Shown piece by piece: positions 25,901 through 38,514 of a stretch of DNA of 64,000 nt. Both the position numbers and the translations under genes were made by a program. A model generated the notes under the pieces. It ran no database searches and was not told where the DNA came from. It saw only the letters and a list, made by a program, of their open reading frames with translations. Source of the stretch: Nymphaea colorata (Eukaryota; Streptophyta; Magnoliopsida; Nymphaeales; Nymphaeaceae); contig NC_045140.1 of the NCBI RefSeq assembly GCF_008831285.2, forward strand, positions 23,578,131-23,642,130, written 5' to 3'. Within the stretch, counting starts at the first letter, position 1. Every line of letters starts with the position of its first letter.

Positions 25901-28167
25901 CTGATGATTGTGTCGTCTGCTTTGAAATCAGCTTCTTTTGACTCAAATTATAGAGCTGAACGTACACCAGGAAGCCCACTTCGTGCACCTCCAAGCCCAC
26001 TTCGATTCTCACGCACTCCAGAATTGAGCAGGGTTGGATCAATACGTTTCAGCATCGGCCAGATTATCAGAGCTACTAATAATTTTGCTCCAACAATGAA
26101 GATTGGTGAAGGTGGTTCTGCAACTGTATATAAAGGTGTGCTGGAAGATGGCCGGGTTGTAGCTGTTAAACGAGCAAAGCAGGTTTGTTAAATTATTATC
26201 TATAAAATAGTTGCTGGTATGTCTCATGAGAGCATTAATAGATGAGATTAATGTTCTGACTTCTTAGAAGTTGGAATATTTTTCTATTTGCTCCTTTCAA
26301 TTGGCCAGCTGGCCTGATATGGATTCTGTCAAGGGATGTTTCCCAAGTTTGGAATGTTTGTCCTCCTTCTGTCCTTCACCTAGAAGGGCTTAAGTTTGTC
26401 CTTCTAGCCAGTACCTGTTGACTTTTCTTTCCTTTCTTCCGTTCTTTCCTTTGAACTCAAAACTTTTTTTTTTTTTCAGGCATCAGTACCAAGTTAATTG
26501 TAGTTTGATATTTTTGAGTATGTAGTTAACTTTGGACTGATTGCCTGAGGTGTATTTGCTTTTCTCATGCTACCATGGATGCTTGTTGCTTGTAGAGATC
26601 TTTACACTTTCTGTAGTTTGATGCTGACCTACTTTCAGAATGTTACTTAGTTGCTCATTCTTCTGGATGTTTATGCAGGGAACATTTGAGACTCTACAGA
26701 AAGAATTCAGTACTGAGATAGAGACCCTAACAAATGTTGAGCACCGTAGTCTTGTGAAGTTGATTGGCTTCGTAGACGAGGATAACGAGAGCATTATTGT
26801 TTCCGAGTATGTTCCAAATGGTACTCTCCGGGAGCATCTGGATGGTAAGATTCATAGTTTTTCTATGAAGAACTTTATGGCCTGAAATCACAGGTTTATT
26901 TGCAATTCTCTGCAGGTCTGAATGGAAAATCTTTGGATTTTGCTCAGAGACTAGAAATTTCCATTGATATTGCTCATGCGCTCACTTATCTTCATGTGTA
27001 CTCAGGTAAGAGAATCCAGGATTAGTCTGAGACACAATCCAATTAAACTTGGGCAGCGTTTCTTTTACTATTGGATGCCATTTCCATGATGAAAGCATAG
27101 ATGTTTCAGTAAAGCAAGTTCCCGCGACCGGGATGGGAATCTTTATGATTTTTTCCGTTTGCTTTAATTGATGCTTGTAATCTATTGATACTATAGAATT
27201 GGTCAAAGTGATTTGAAGTAGCGAACACATCCTCTGCACCCGTGTATGTGTTTTCTATCAGACCATAGTTGCAGCTCAAGCTTTGCTTGTTTTTGTTCAC
27301 CAAACAGGTAAACCCATCATCCACTGTGACATCAAGTCATCAAACATTTTGCTGACTGAGAACTTGCGCGCTAAGGTGGCAGACTTTGGATTTGCAAGAG
27401 CAGGTCCAACAAATGAAGATGAAACTCACATATCCACCAAGGTAAAAGGAACAGCTGGCTACCTGGATCCTGAGTACGTGAAAACTTATAGGCTGACAAC
27501 AAAGAGTGATGTCTTTTCTTATGGAATTTTGCTCCTTGAGATCTTCTCTGGACGCCGGCCTGTGGAAGTCAATAGACCTGCAAATGAGAGGATCACTGTG
27601 AGATGGGTAAGTCATGGTCCTGAATATAAACCATATCCACTTAACTAACTTAGCTGTTGAATTTTGAAGAAAAAATTAGAAGACATGCCTAATAGTTTGC
27701 AAGAACGTAAGTCACATCTAGACTTTTCAACTCTGAAACACTTAATCAACTTTTTGCCTACCTAAGTTACCACAGTTTAACTGTTGTTTTATGGACCGTT
27801 CTTTGATGTATTGAAATCAATTATATGTTTCTTGTTTTTCTTTAAATATTGTATCTATTTTTGCGACTATTACCAAAACTTTTAAGTATTTAGATGCTCT
27901 TTTTAAAATTTCCCTTGATTTTTTTGTTTCATAATTGAACAAGTGGGGTGCCTGCTGCAGGCCTTTCAATTGTTTAATGAAAAGAAGTTGCTAGACATTC
28001 TGGATCCGTCGCTCGAGTCCCCAGGACCGGAGATATTACATGGTTTGTTTCGTTTGGCATTTAATTGTGCCGCTCCTATTAGATCCGACAGACCCACTAT
28101 GAAAGAAGCACAGGAAGAATTGTGGTCTATAAGAAAAGAATATCACAAGATGCTGAGATCAATGTGA
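22995..28167 (+). CDS. CRCK3-like receptor kinase (calmodulin-binding RLCK family)
   Basis: Seven exons: 22995-23262, 23918-24145, 25932-26182, 26679-26844, 26916-27005, 27308-27606 and 27961-28167 (502 aa), all GT-AG and in frame. Residues 1-21 are a signal peptide. A short Cys-containing ectodomain follows, then a membrane segment (~129-148) ending CPC and a basic stop. Next is a Ser/Pro juxtamembrane part (SPLRAPPSPLR), and the kinase domain occupies ~205-495. Key sites are the glycine loop 224-231, VAVK Lys245, the catalytic loop at 340-347, DFG 360-362 and LDPEY. Order, juxtamembrane motif and length match Arabidopsis CRCK3. Two oddities: the loop is GEGGSATV, with Ala229 in place of the third Gly, and HRD is H340-C341-D342, making it a non-RD kinase. 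Lys245, Asp342, Lys344, Asn347 and Asp360 are intact, so activity remains possible. A hAT-like element interrupts intron 2. It is the only plus-strand gene in the window and converges on the CLC gene. I chose the ATG at 22995 because it begins the signal peptide. Confidence 0.88.
24208..24362. repeat. Tandem duplication later split by an insertion
   Basis: The phrase 'gtgaaatctgaggttatgtg' starts at ~24211 and again at ~24301 (period ~90 bp). The first copy runs on intact through 'gattgattctaaccctta'. The second breaks off after 'cctgattg' and resumes only at 25107, after the inserted element. Confidence 0.85.
24363..25106. mobile_element. 744-bp hAT-like nonautonomous element with 8-bp TSD
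   Basis: It starts CAATGTTAT and ends ATAACATTG, a perfect 9-bp TIR. It is flanked by cctgattg (24355-24362) and cttgattg (25107-25114), 7 of 8 bases equal; 8-bp duplications are typical of hAT. Palindromic 'cgtatcgtacgatacg'-type subterminal repeats crowd both ends and the middle is AT-rich and noncoding. The neighbouring duplicated copy shows what the empty site looked like. It sits in intron 2 of the CRCK-like gene. Confidence 0.82.
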
Positions 28168-30613
28168 TATTCTATGTAATTAGTTTCTTTCTTTCTCTTT
28201 CCCCATATTGTATTTTCTGTTTGTACTTGAGGATAGACAGAGTTTGTTGTACTATGCCGATCCCGATCGTGAAGTAAATTTATCTGCCTGCTACTTTCAG
28301 TATTTATTTCTAGGCTCTCCCTCAGCCTGGCTGTACCCTGGAACGAGGCACCTTCCCTCTCTCTCTCGGTTGAATTCATCTTATTGTTGACCAGAATCTG
28401 AATTTGATTTGGGCATTGGTAAAGTAATGGAGTTCGGAGTTTGTACACAGTTTTGGAGTTGCTGCTTCCGGATGTGAAAATTTATCTAAACTGGGTACAG
28501 AATCTAGCCTGGCATTCAGATAGTGCGAATTCGATCAGACGTTCGAAAGATCGACTTCGGAATGATGGGAGCAGGTTGCCTTTTTATTTACAGCCTTGTT
28601 TTTTTTTTTTAAGGGTAAATTTATCATTCGATTTTTTGTGGTTTTGGAACTTTTACCGTTTTCACCTTATAAGGTGGCCGACACGGCAGTCTAACAGGCT
28701 CGTGACAGCCAGAGGCCTGATCGTGCCTGTCATCTCAGAGCACCTGGGAGTAGGTCAATGTCATATATGGTTGATCAACAGAAGGTTGTTGAGGCAGAGT
28801 TGAAAGGTGTGCCTGATCAAATAAATAATCTTGCAGTTTTTTGACAAAGCCACTGTTTGGATCAAAATTTTACCAAATTACAGGAAGTGGTTGTCTTACC
28901 CAAACTTGGTTAAAAATGTCGACATTTGTCAGGACTACTGATAGATGGCTTAGAAGTTATGTTTTCCTTCAATTTGCAGCTTCCAATCTATATTGGTTGA
29001 GAAGCCATGCAAATCTTACTCATTTCTTATTGTCACAGTTTCGGGTATAATCTTACTGGATCCAGGAAGTTGGTTGGACGAATTTGATATCGCTGTTAGA
29101 ATATCAAGCCCTGGATCAGGGCATGCCAATGGTTTTTCTAACAGGAATCTAGCAAATTCTAGCCTTCCATGCCAGCCATACATACTTCGAGTATTTAAAA
29201 TAAAAAGAGAACAATGAAAAACCAATTCAGAAATAATCAGACGAGTCGATGATGAAATTGTCCGTACAAATAAAAAATAATATAAACTTTTGCAGGCCGA
29301 ATTGGTTTTTCACTCTTACCACGCTCAAAGCAAAGTAAAGTTTTGATATAAATTGCAGCCTTTTCAAAAGGCTAACAGGAGTGTTTCTCCTCGTAATGAG
29401 ACTTCCAATAAAATCATCTTCGTAGGTAGGCACCCTTCCTTTATTAGAAATAATGAACCATGTACAGAAAGAATTTCAAAATAAAAACCAAACCCCTTAT
29501 TCTAGTTACTGCAACTCACTCCTTTCAAAGGCATCAGTAAACTATGCTCTCTGACCAAGCCAGTCTGTCATTTATCCAAAACCATATCTTCCATCCAGAG
29601 CCCTCTCGTCCATCATCACCTGTCCCACTCTGCTGTTGATTCGATCGTTCAGAAGAAAAAAATACAGCCAACATGTTCTTTTATGCTAGACCATCTGAGA
29701 TGCCAAAATCGACTCCCTTCTAACAGGCCTCTTAAACCTTCTCATCCATCTTTGTTGTTGGAGACCACCATCAGCTTTTCCTTCCCCGTCTCCAAACGAT
29801 ATCTAACTTTCGTGATAACAGAAACACGCTCGAGTTCCCAACTTTTACTTTTTAACTGCACTTTTGTGGGATGTTCCTTAATTCAATTAGCTAAAAAGCA
29901 GAAAATATTCAAAGATGATAAAACATAATGGCTATCAAACGAGAGCGGCTTATCTGATTGTCATTCATGGACTTGATTACTCAAGTCCAACTCTACAAAT
30001 ACCTTATATTTTTACAATTTGTTTCTCAGGCACCTCTACCAGATTGACGACCGACTGTTGAACTCTTGACCTTCTTCAACTAGAAAGTCTCACGTCTAAC
30101 CCTTCAGCGATGCCCAAGAAGCCGTTGTTTAGCACTTTTGGACAGTCCAATTAAATAAAGCAACTCGGCAATCGGTTCATCTTCTAGCTGAATATTTTTA
30201 ATTGCTTACCGAGCTGCCCAGCTAATTTCTTCGTGCGTCATAAACGTTCTGTGATCAGCTGTTTGTGAGGCAGTCACCCCATAACTTCACACACACCTCA
30301 TACAAAATGAGATAGAAGCACTTATTTACAAGAGAATTGTGCATTAAGCCAAGAGTGCATTCCGACATTAATTGGATGCTAACTGTCAATGCAGTTTTGA
30401 ACGGACCAAAAAAGGCCACAATGGCCACAATGCAAAAGAATAAACTGATAAATTTCATTGCGCGGATTCGTGAGTTGAATGACTGACCTCATCTGGAAGT
30501 TGAAACCTTTCAAGGGTCGTAGTTCCGACACCAGACCTTCCCACTTCTGGAAGCTGTGTAAAGGCCAGTGGAGGTGAAAACTCCTTGTGCCACTTATTGC
30601 CGGAATTAACAGA
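28168..30613. other. Intergenic between convergent genes
   Basis: This contains the 3' ends of the CRCK-like (+) and CLC (-) genes. No further gene, structural RNA or clear transposon was recognised; the frames here look random. Confidence 0.55.
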
Positions 30614-33600
30614 CTATACATTAGGCCTCAGGCTCATGTGTGAAGCATTAAACAGTTTAATCAAAGAAGAAGGACGTAACCGCAGCCTCTTCCACTTGCT
30701 CTTTTTCAGGTATGGATGCAACCCCAAGACATGCTCAGGCATAAAATCATGCCTCGTCAGTATGCCCACAACAGGAGATCTCTGCAGCAGAAATGGGCAA
30801 AAACAGTGAAATTCAATGGAAAATAATTGGCTAAGACATAAATTACGGTTCACTGATAACAGATATACATAGTAAAAATGTATAATAACAGTAGTGGGAG
30901 CAGTATTAGAAAACTGGAAGCAAGAATAGCATCTTACACCAGATGACTTCGGAACAACCAGCATATGTCGCAACCCGACCTGCCTGAACGATATCAGTGC
31001 CTTAGCCAAAGACATTGTCTCAACAACTGTGTACGGCGAGGCGTTTGTGAAAGGATGCAAATCAATAAACATTTCCAGCTCCTCCTCTGTCAGTTCTATG
31101 TCCTCAATATCATCAGCCCTACTTGAACCAGGCTTTGCAAAGTCATCAGCAACAACCTGCTTCAGTTCATTCACCTGAATGAGGGTGCATGTTGCGGTGA
31201 AAACCTTTTTCTTCAGCAATACAAGTAGATGGGCCCGAAGGATCAGACCAAACAACACTGGCGAGTCTGAAAATGGAGGTTGGTCAATCACAGGAAACCC
31301 GTTATGTTTTGTTGTTCTGAGTACATGTACTATGTTACTCACTTTCTCAACCCCGTTAAAGGACCACAGAGGACCAGTGACAACGTCACTTACTGTCAGT
31401 TGCCTCATGTAAGGCTCTGCATGTGTCTCAAGGTATGGAAGTCCCTTCATCCGCACAAGCTCATCATAGATATTGCTGTTGAATGAGTCAGCAACCGTTT
31501 TGGATATTAGCAAAACCAGCATAACCAGTGGAAGCATTAGCAGATTATTGGTAAGTTCTAGCATGACTACACAAAGTGAAACTGTCATTCTCATTGAACC
31601 ACCAAGGAAAGATGCAGCCCCAAGTATTGCAAAAAGGCCTTCATTAAGGGAAGAATGTGATGCAGCCAACATTCCGACTAAGCGACCATATGTGGCACCA
31701 GTCAAGATAACAGGTACAAATAGGCCTGACGGAAGTACTAAACCATAGCTCAAGACTCCAAGAATATAGGAGGCAAAGAAGAACAACAGTATTGAGGATC
31801 GGTGGAACTCGCTATCCGTGCCAGAACTGAAAAGGTTCCTTATAGCATCATCATTGGTGTTGAAGAACAAGCTGGCAAGATCATTATAGTGACCTGGTGA
31901 ACATTGAAATTTCTTAAAGTTCCCAGACCTGCCTATGGTGGGGCAGACTTCCACTGTATCAGTTGGGCAGGCAGTGCATGGAGCTAACCATGGCAACCCA
32001 AACATGCAACATGAAGTGCAAATTGAAAGTGTGCAAGCAAGAAGCAGTTGATAAATAATGCCTTTCCTGTACAGTACAACATAGGATTTCAAGTTAGATA
32101 CATAGGCTAATTCTATGTGCAATGTAAATGAAAGATTCCATGAGAAGAAAAGAAGAATAAAAGAGCAAAAAATAAGAACAAAATCTTACTCATTAACAAG
32201 ACTGTAAAACCGAAGAACCTTCTTTAGGAGATAATTATAAAGGCTTCCCAAAACTCCTCCAATAACTCCAAGGAGAATCACAGGGGGAAGATCAACAAGG
32301 TGGTATGCAGTATCTACGGAAGTCACATCAAACATAATCAAACCACCTTTTCCAAATAATCCACACTTGCCAGAATTACAGAGATCAATAAATGCACGAA
32401 GCACAACAGCAACTATTGCAGTTGTGAAAAAAGTTCTCCAAAGGAGGGCACTTCTCCACCTGGACAATGGACATATTGTCAGCAAAATCCAGAAAGGCTA
32501 AAAAATATAATCTACATTAAACAAAAAAATGCTCTTATTCCCTGGAATACAACAATTCCAAGGAGTCATTCTTGGAAGCTCCTACATGGCCACATAAGGG
32601 ACTCATTCCCAAATTTAAGCAACCGTTTACAAGTGCAAATCTGAACACCCATTTGGCTGGCAAGCATCAGGAGGACCAATGTCACAAGTAAGATTTAAAT
32701 GAAAATAACAGGCAAGAAGCAGTATCATGCAGTTGTTCCACTATTCTAATTCCTAAGTCTTTCCACCTTAAGGTTGGGTAAAAGGCTAAATCCTGGTAAG
32801 CTCTTCTTTATCTGAAAAAGATCCTCCTCTGTTAGAGTAGCATTAGCATCTGCAAATGGCAAGATTCCTTAATATGTTTCATTTTATAAAACCATATCTT
32901 CACAGATGACAAAGGCAGCCTCAGCCGTGAGTAACAGTGTCCATGAATAGTGATTTACTGGATCCGGCTATAAGTCAGACTAGGGGGAATGTTTGGCAAT
33001 CCAGCAAAAGATCTAAATTGGTGAAATTTAAAGCATTTGACATCCCTGAAAAATTGAAAAATTTCAACCTCCTGGTGTTTCAAAGGCAAAAAATGAGAAG
33101 AAAAAGTTGGGTCCTAGGATGGTCCAACTTTTTCTTCTTGAAAACTTTCCTGCTGTATCCAGGGTGGGCGTTGGGCCTTCGGGCACCCGGCCCGGGCCGG
33201 GCGACCTGGGCCAAGAAAATGGTCACAGGCCAGCCCGGGCCCTAACTTTTTTTAAATTAATTTCAAATATAATTTTATATAATTTCATATATATATATAT
33301 AACAGGCCCGGGCAGCAAAAAATGAGGCCCCAGCCCGACTCCAAATCAGGGGCTGTGCCATGCCCACCCCTAGTACTAAACCAAAAGGAAAGATAACACA
33401 AAGAAAAAGCTTTTTTTTTTTTGAAGAATTCTTCATACTGCACACAGGAAGAACTTTTGCATTACAAAAGCTTCTTGTCATCAAATGCCTCCTAACAAAA
33501 GTTTAATAGCATGGCATACTAAACAAAAATAAAAAGAAGTGAGACCTTAAAAACAGCTCCACTGTGGAAAGATTTAACTAAATTGATTTACAACCATAAT

Positions 33601-35995
33601 TAGCAAAACAAAGAACCATCTTGAGGATGAAGCATATTCACCTCACATGAAAACTAATCAAGTTCTTCAACAAATCAGAAAACAAAAAATGTACAGTACC
33701 AGGATGATATTTCCTCCAGAGCGAACAGGACACCTCCTACAGGTGCTCGAAAAGCAGCAGCAATCCCAGCAGCAGAGCCACATGTTATAAAGTCCCTCCT
33801 ATCCCTATCATTTTTGAACTGACGTATCCACCTGCATGTTAAACGGTATTTTTTGGAGCCACCTTGTCCCAAGATTGATGCAATGCATGCACCAGTATGC
33901 ACCAATGGACCAGCCTTACCCACGTAAAGTGATGATGATACAGCACCAATACACGCAACTATCTGCATCCATGAATGAATAGAGATGTGACATCACATAG
34001 ACTTTAATGTGTGCTCTTCCATTCATGGATGGAACTTGATAACAACTAAAAACAAGAAATGAGAACTTATCCAAGTTTCATGGCTAAGAAATGGATAAAA
34101 CCAAGTAGATGGCTACTTTAAGCTTCAATATAACGGTTTATGAGAATTCAGGATTGTGATCTAAGTACCTTTGGGAAAATGCAAAAGATTGATTTAATTT
34201 TGATTTCTTTTATTGAAAGAAAAGAAGGCAATACTTCCTGGCATCAAGATTATGCAAACCTAAGGAGCATCAGTTTTGCAACATATACTGGAAGACTTGA
34301 GTCTATGATCAGGTAAATTTAGATTACCTAAATGCAAGAAACTGGCCATGATTTGCACTCTGAGCCCCTGAGACTTACGAGTTACAAGAAATTAACAAGT
34401 CAGCCAGTGTTGCAGGTCAAAGTATGAACAGATACTGAGGCCTAACAGCAAGAAGTAAAACGTGTCAAGAAGCAACTGACAATTAGCAGTTGTCTTCCAC
34501 ATTTTCTTACATAACATTCGCCACAGAGTCAAAGCATATGGAAAGGAAGCAAAAGTATTTTCAAAACAGAATTGCTATCACATTGTTACATGTTTAAGTT
34601 TCATTGGTCATATATGCTAAGCTTGTCTGAAGACTCTGAACCATCAAACAAGTTCAACAAATTGCAAAAACAAGATCTTGAAATTCTTATCCCTTAGCAA
34701 TGGAGTTCAAATTGAACTAGAACAAATTTTCAAGTAGCACCTAATAAAACAAATGAATGGGAGATTGCATTATCTTAAGACAAACAAAGACATCAGAATA
34801 CCAAGCTTACCTTTACGAACAGAGCACGTGGAGCAAATACTCCTGGCGTATCCACTCCATTGAGATAAGCCTTAACTTCTGGTATACCAGAACCTGCTGC
34901 CGCTGGAGAAATCCATGCTGTTATAAGTGATGAGAACAGAATAAGAACAAAGTTGAACCCAGCAAACACAACAAATGCCAAAATATACCTGCAGAAGACA
35001 TAATAATTGCATTAAACCAACAAAAGGTTCTTCCTTTTAACACAAACACATAACAAGAAATGCTTTATTTAGATTGAAATCAGCAGCGTACTAACTTCTG
35101 TTTGAGCATCATGTTTGAAGTTATAACAAACTTGATTCCCGCAACATTCTCCACGGCTAGATTGTTGAAAAATCCGACCAAACCCGTAACTATACCAATT
35201 AAAAAGCATATGGTCCACTTCAGAACAATGTACTGATAAATTTGAACTCTTCCTCGGCTACGCCAGTCTTGTTTGAAGAAATCATTTTCGATTGTCCTGT
35301 AAAGCATACCGTGATCACCAACAGCGAAGGCCATAAAATACGACGAATTAATTCTTTGCTTAGATTTGAGTAGTCTAAAACATCAACCCCAGAAAAACAA
35401 ACCGATGCATGAATAAACATATTGAATTCTTAGCAATAAAGAAAGCCGAGACAAATCTATGACCTTTCCCAAGCTTTTCAGAAGGAAAACAACTACACTG
35501 ACTTCTCTACAAGGTACAAACAAAATTCAAGAATCGTCAACACGAACATGCTGTAAGCACGACAAAAATACAAGGAAAAGTTTACGGATCTGAGGAAAAG
35601 ACAACTCAAATTTCTAATGATTCTAGGCCAAAAGGGAAAAAAAAAAAAAACTTACCGATCCTCGGAACAGAACATGTCAAAGATTCATTATTCGTTTTCA
35701 TCGAATTAAGATCACATTACCGACGTTTCTAAACATACCGACGCCTACACAAACTCGAGCTCCAAATAAGCACAAAACTGTAATCGGACAGTGAAGGATG
35801 CAGACTTACTAGGAGCACAGAGAAGCACCGAGAACTTGTACAGGAAAAGGAAAGAAAGTAAAAAAACGAACAGCCTAACGCGGCGACGAAGTATCAAAAT
35901 CTTCAAACATGCTGACTTACGGGAGGCACAGAGGAAAATCGGATGCTTGTAAAACGAAAGTGAGCCAAAAAACGATCTATGCGGGAAACAAACAT

Positions 35996-36032
<37 letters not shown>

Positions 36033-36231
36033 CGAGCACTCACTCGTAGTCCAGGCTTTCTATCGGGCAGACATTGGCGCCGACGATGGCGACCTGAGAG
36101 GTCATATTCGTTCCGGACTGAAGACGGTGGACCTTGAGACGGTGCTGCTCCAGCAGCGGCTCCCTGATGCCGACCCCGCCATCCGAAGTCACCTCCTCTT
36201 CTCCGCCATTGGCCATCAACTCCTCCTCCAT
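30614..36231 (-). CDS. CLC-type anion channel/transporter, CLC-c/CLC-g group
   Basis: Seven exons: 36231-36044, 35296-35096, 34988-34811, 33962-33700, 32459-32190, 32066-30938 and 30781-30614 (798 aa), GT-AG and in frame. The N-terminus has an acidic Leu-containing tail (REPLLEQ) and the plant phrase NVCPIESLDYE. The membrane core follows: GSGIPEVKAYLNG (162-174), GKAGPLVHTGA (204-214), FALEE (269-273) and PSGLFVPVI (479-487). Two CBS domains end the protein (~588-650 and ~700-770). Ser163 in GSGIP is the residue associated with chloride preference; nitrate-selective CLC-a has Pro there. The gating Glu of exchangers is Ala206 here, while the proton Glu (Glu273) is kept. Arabidopsis CLC-g, a vacuolar member linked to salt tolerance, is also reported to lack the gating Glu. 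With overall CLC-c/g likeness I place it in that group. It should act at an endomembrane, probably the vacuole. The last intron (156 nt) has no stop in frame. Confidence 0.93.
33161..33371. mobile_element. GC-end MITE-like element in CLC intron
   Basis: Left end 'agggtgggcgttgggc' and right end 'gccatgcccacccct' are imperfect inverted repeats. Long GC-rich 'cccgggcc' phrases lie inside, around an AT-rich centre. It lies in the intron between CLC exons 4 and 5. I saw no clear target duplication. Confidence 0.5.
36002..36029. repeat. (GA)n microsatellite beside the CLC exon 1 donor
   Basis: Dinucleotide GA run, CT on the gene strand, about 15 bp past the exon 1 donor of the CLC gene. Confidence 0.9.
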
Positions 36232-36318
36232 CTCTCTTTCTCCCTCTCCCCGCCCCCTGGACTTTTCTGGCGAGATCTCACCGGACGATCCTGCACCCGA
36301 CCGATCGCATGCCTGTAA

Positions 36319-36319
<1 letters not shown>

Positions 36320-36349
<30 letters not shown>
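36320..36349. repeat. (GA)n microsatellite in CLC 5' region
   Basis: A 30-bp GA run, CT on the gene strand, 89 bp upstream of the CLC start codon. CT-rich leaders of this kind are common in plant 5' UTRs. Confidence 0.9.
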
Positions 36350-36351
<2 letters not shown>

Positions 36352-37383
36352 TCGACTCGCAGAGTTTTTTGGCGTCGCACGTCTCGGCCGTAGGGCGTCA
36401 CTGTTGGCGGGGAAGAAGGAGAAGAGAAGGCGGCCTTTTTGCTCACTACTTGGCGATCTTCACCCTCCTTCCTGGTTTCCTTTCCCCCGTCACCCACAGT
36501 AATTCTTCAGCTATATTCTCTCTTCTTCGTTGGCGCCGCGAATCCTCCGAGACTTTTCATTTAATCTCCTAACTTTCCGGTGATAATCTAGAAAAGGAAC
36601 TCAATATTATCACAACTCAATTTTACGAGTTTCTTTAATATAAAAATTTTATAACCTTAACATTTGTTTGTGCAAAATGTCAATGCATTAAAAATATTTG
36701 AATTGAATAAAAGACACTAACGGGTAATACTTTCAAGGAGAAAAAAATATTAGATACTAATATGAAAATATGTAATTTCTTTGAAACCGGTAATTGCCCA
36801 TATCACAGTACCTCTTCCCAACTTCACACTCTTTTAGTTATAAAAATATAAAGCTTATATATATATATGTATATTTTTGGATGAAGGAGAAGATTGAAGG
36901 TCCCCCATTCCATTCCCTTTTATCTTGAGGTTCTGGTTGCATCATTATCTAGATGTGGGCCCAACAGAGCAGTTCCACACAAAGATATAATGCAAATTAG
37001 TGACGTGATAATAAACATGCTCTCTTGGTGGATGAAACTTGTAACGTATGTGGAACTTCTTTTTCAAAACGACACTTCTTTTTCAAAACGACATATGTGG
37101 CCAGAAATTATATTGGCAAAAGTTGAGCCTCTCTCAAGATTTAAGAAAGCATAAGACTCGTCCAGGAAATTACATTTGAAAGTTGGACCATATAAAAAAG
37201 AAAAGAAAAAAATTCGATTGTCCCTATTTTTTTAAAGGTTTGCGGACATCGAATTGGAGCCGTTTTCCTTTTGTCTCTTCTCCCCCCGAGATTCCATCGT
37301 CTTCTAACGTCCCTGCTCTTTCCACCCAACGGCTTCACCCTTCGATGCACGTCCTCCCCAGTCAAACTCTCATAAAACTTTTT
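36350..37383. other. CLC upstream region, otherwise empty
   Basis: The CLC promoter is expected here on the minus strand. No gene or clear motif was recognised. Confidence 0.5.
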
Positions 37384-37660
37384 CTGATAAATTAATTGAC
37401 CGTTTAAACTTTAAAATTAAAAAAAAAATTTAAAAACGCAAAAAACATGTCATATTCTTTTAGTTTTTTTCAATTTTTTTAGTTTCTTTAATGTCAGGCA
37501 GTTTTTTTTTGTTTCAAATATATGTTTTTTTCATTAGTTTTCTATTTATTTTATTTTGAAGTTTTTAAATTTTTTAAAAAATTATCGTATTTTTTCATAT
37601 TTTTTTTATTCATCACCATTTAATATTTTAAAACATTATTTGTGACTATAATATAAAATA
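37384..37660. mobile_element. Second copy of the MITE family at 2777-3155
   Basis: It shares the internal start 'gataaattaa', the T-run pattern with 'aatgtca.gcag', and the end 'acattatttgtgactat' with the copy at 2777-3155, in the same orientation. The outer left TIR is missing, so this copy is truncated. Noncoding. Confidence 0.55.
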
Positions 37661-38106
37661 AAGTACGAATGAAACGTGAAACATTTACTTGGATTTCTTA
37701 AAAATTACTTTAAAAAAAAGCTCCCTGTCCTCGAGAGTCCGTCCGGAGTACGTAACCCACCTGAAGGCCAACCTCAACAGGGCACGTGGAACTTGGGGGC
37801 CTTGGCTTGACATCCGAGCCGTCCATGTGCAGCGATCTGACGGTTCCGGGATCTGGATAACTAATTCTATCTGTTTTGTTTTTGTTGGATATCTCAATCC
37901 GGTTACATGTTTCAACACTTTTTGATAAGTCAAATCGAGCAAGATCCCAGGTGATTGGATATGATCACGGTTACATTTTATCCAAATCCAGTAAATTCGA
38001 AGGGCGTGTGATTTTAGTGTAATAGCATTTTACTAAATTGCATAAACTAATTGACGATGCTCTAATAAATTGACATCCTTTTCAAACATCCCCTGTTATT
38101 TGTAAG

Positions 38107-38514
38107 GTAGAGTTGCAAATATCTGAAAAAACTTTTATTATATAACTTTATTAGAATATCAAGAATGTCAATATATCTCATTTAAATTGGGTATTTGATC
38201 GATTTGGATTCAAAAAATGACATTATTCTATTATATTCAGGTTCAGATATAGATTCAGATCAAATTTGTTTTTAAACAAATATCATATATCTAATGGTCA
38301 TACATTTGGAAAATTGGCAAATTTGGATTCAGATTCAGATATAAATATAAATTCCAATTCAGATTGTAAAATTGGACTTCGAATTCAGATTCAGATATGA
38401 TTTTTCTTTATTTGTATTCAACTCCAAATTAGAATCCAAATATTTGAATATTCGAAAAAGTGGATATGATTAAGAGTATATTCAATTCGAATCCAATCCG
38501 CTGACATCCCTAAT
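38107..38514. mobile_element. Worn hAT-type MITE (family also at 51800-52154)
   Basis: Many 'ttcagattcagatat' phrases, a 'tttttaaataa'-like centre and a right end 'tgacatcccta' are shared with the element at 51800-52154. The left end is degraded and not certain. Confidence 0.5.

Noticed and set aside
30614-32122. Single 502-codon CLC exon
   Set aside because: Conserved alignment shows a 156-nt intron inside it (30782-30937) and an upstream acceptor at 32067; the first ~18 codons and the Phe/Tyr-rich insert are intronic.
38107-38514. Target duplication for the worn hAT MITE
   Set aside because: The left terminus is too degraded to define a border, so no flank comparison is meaningful.
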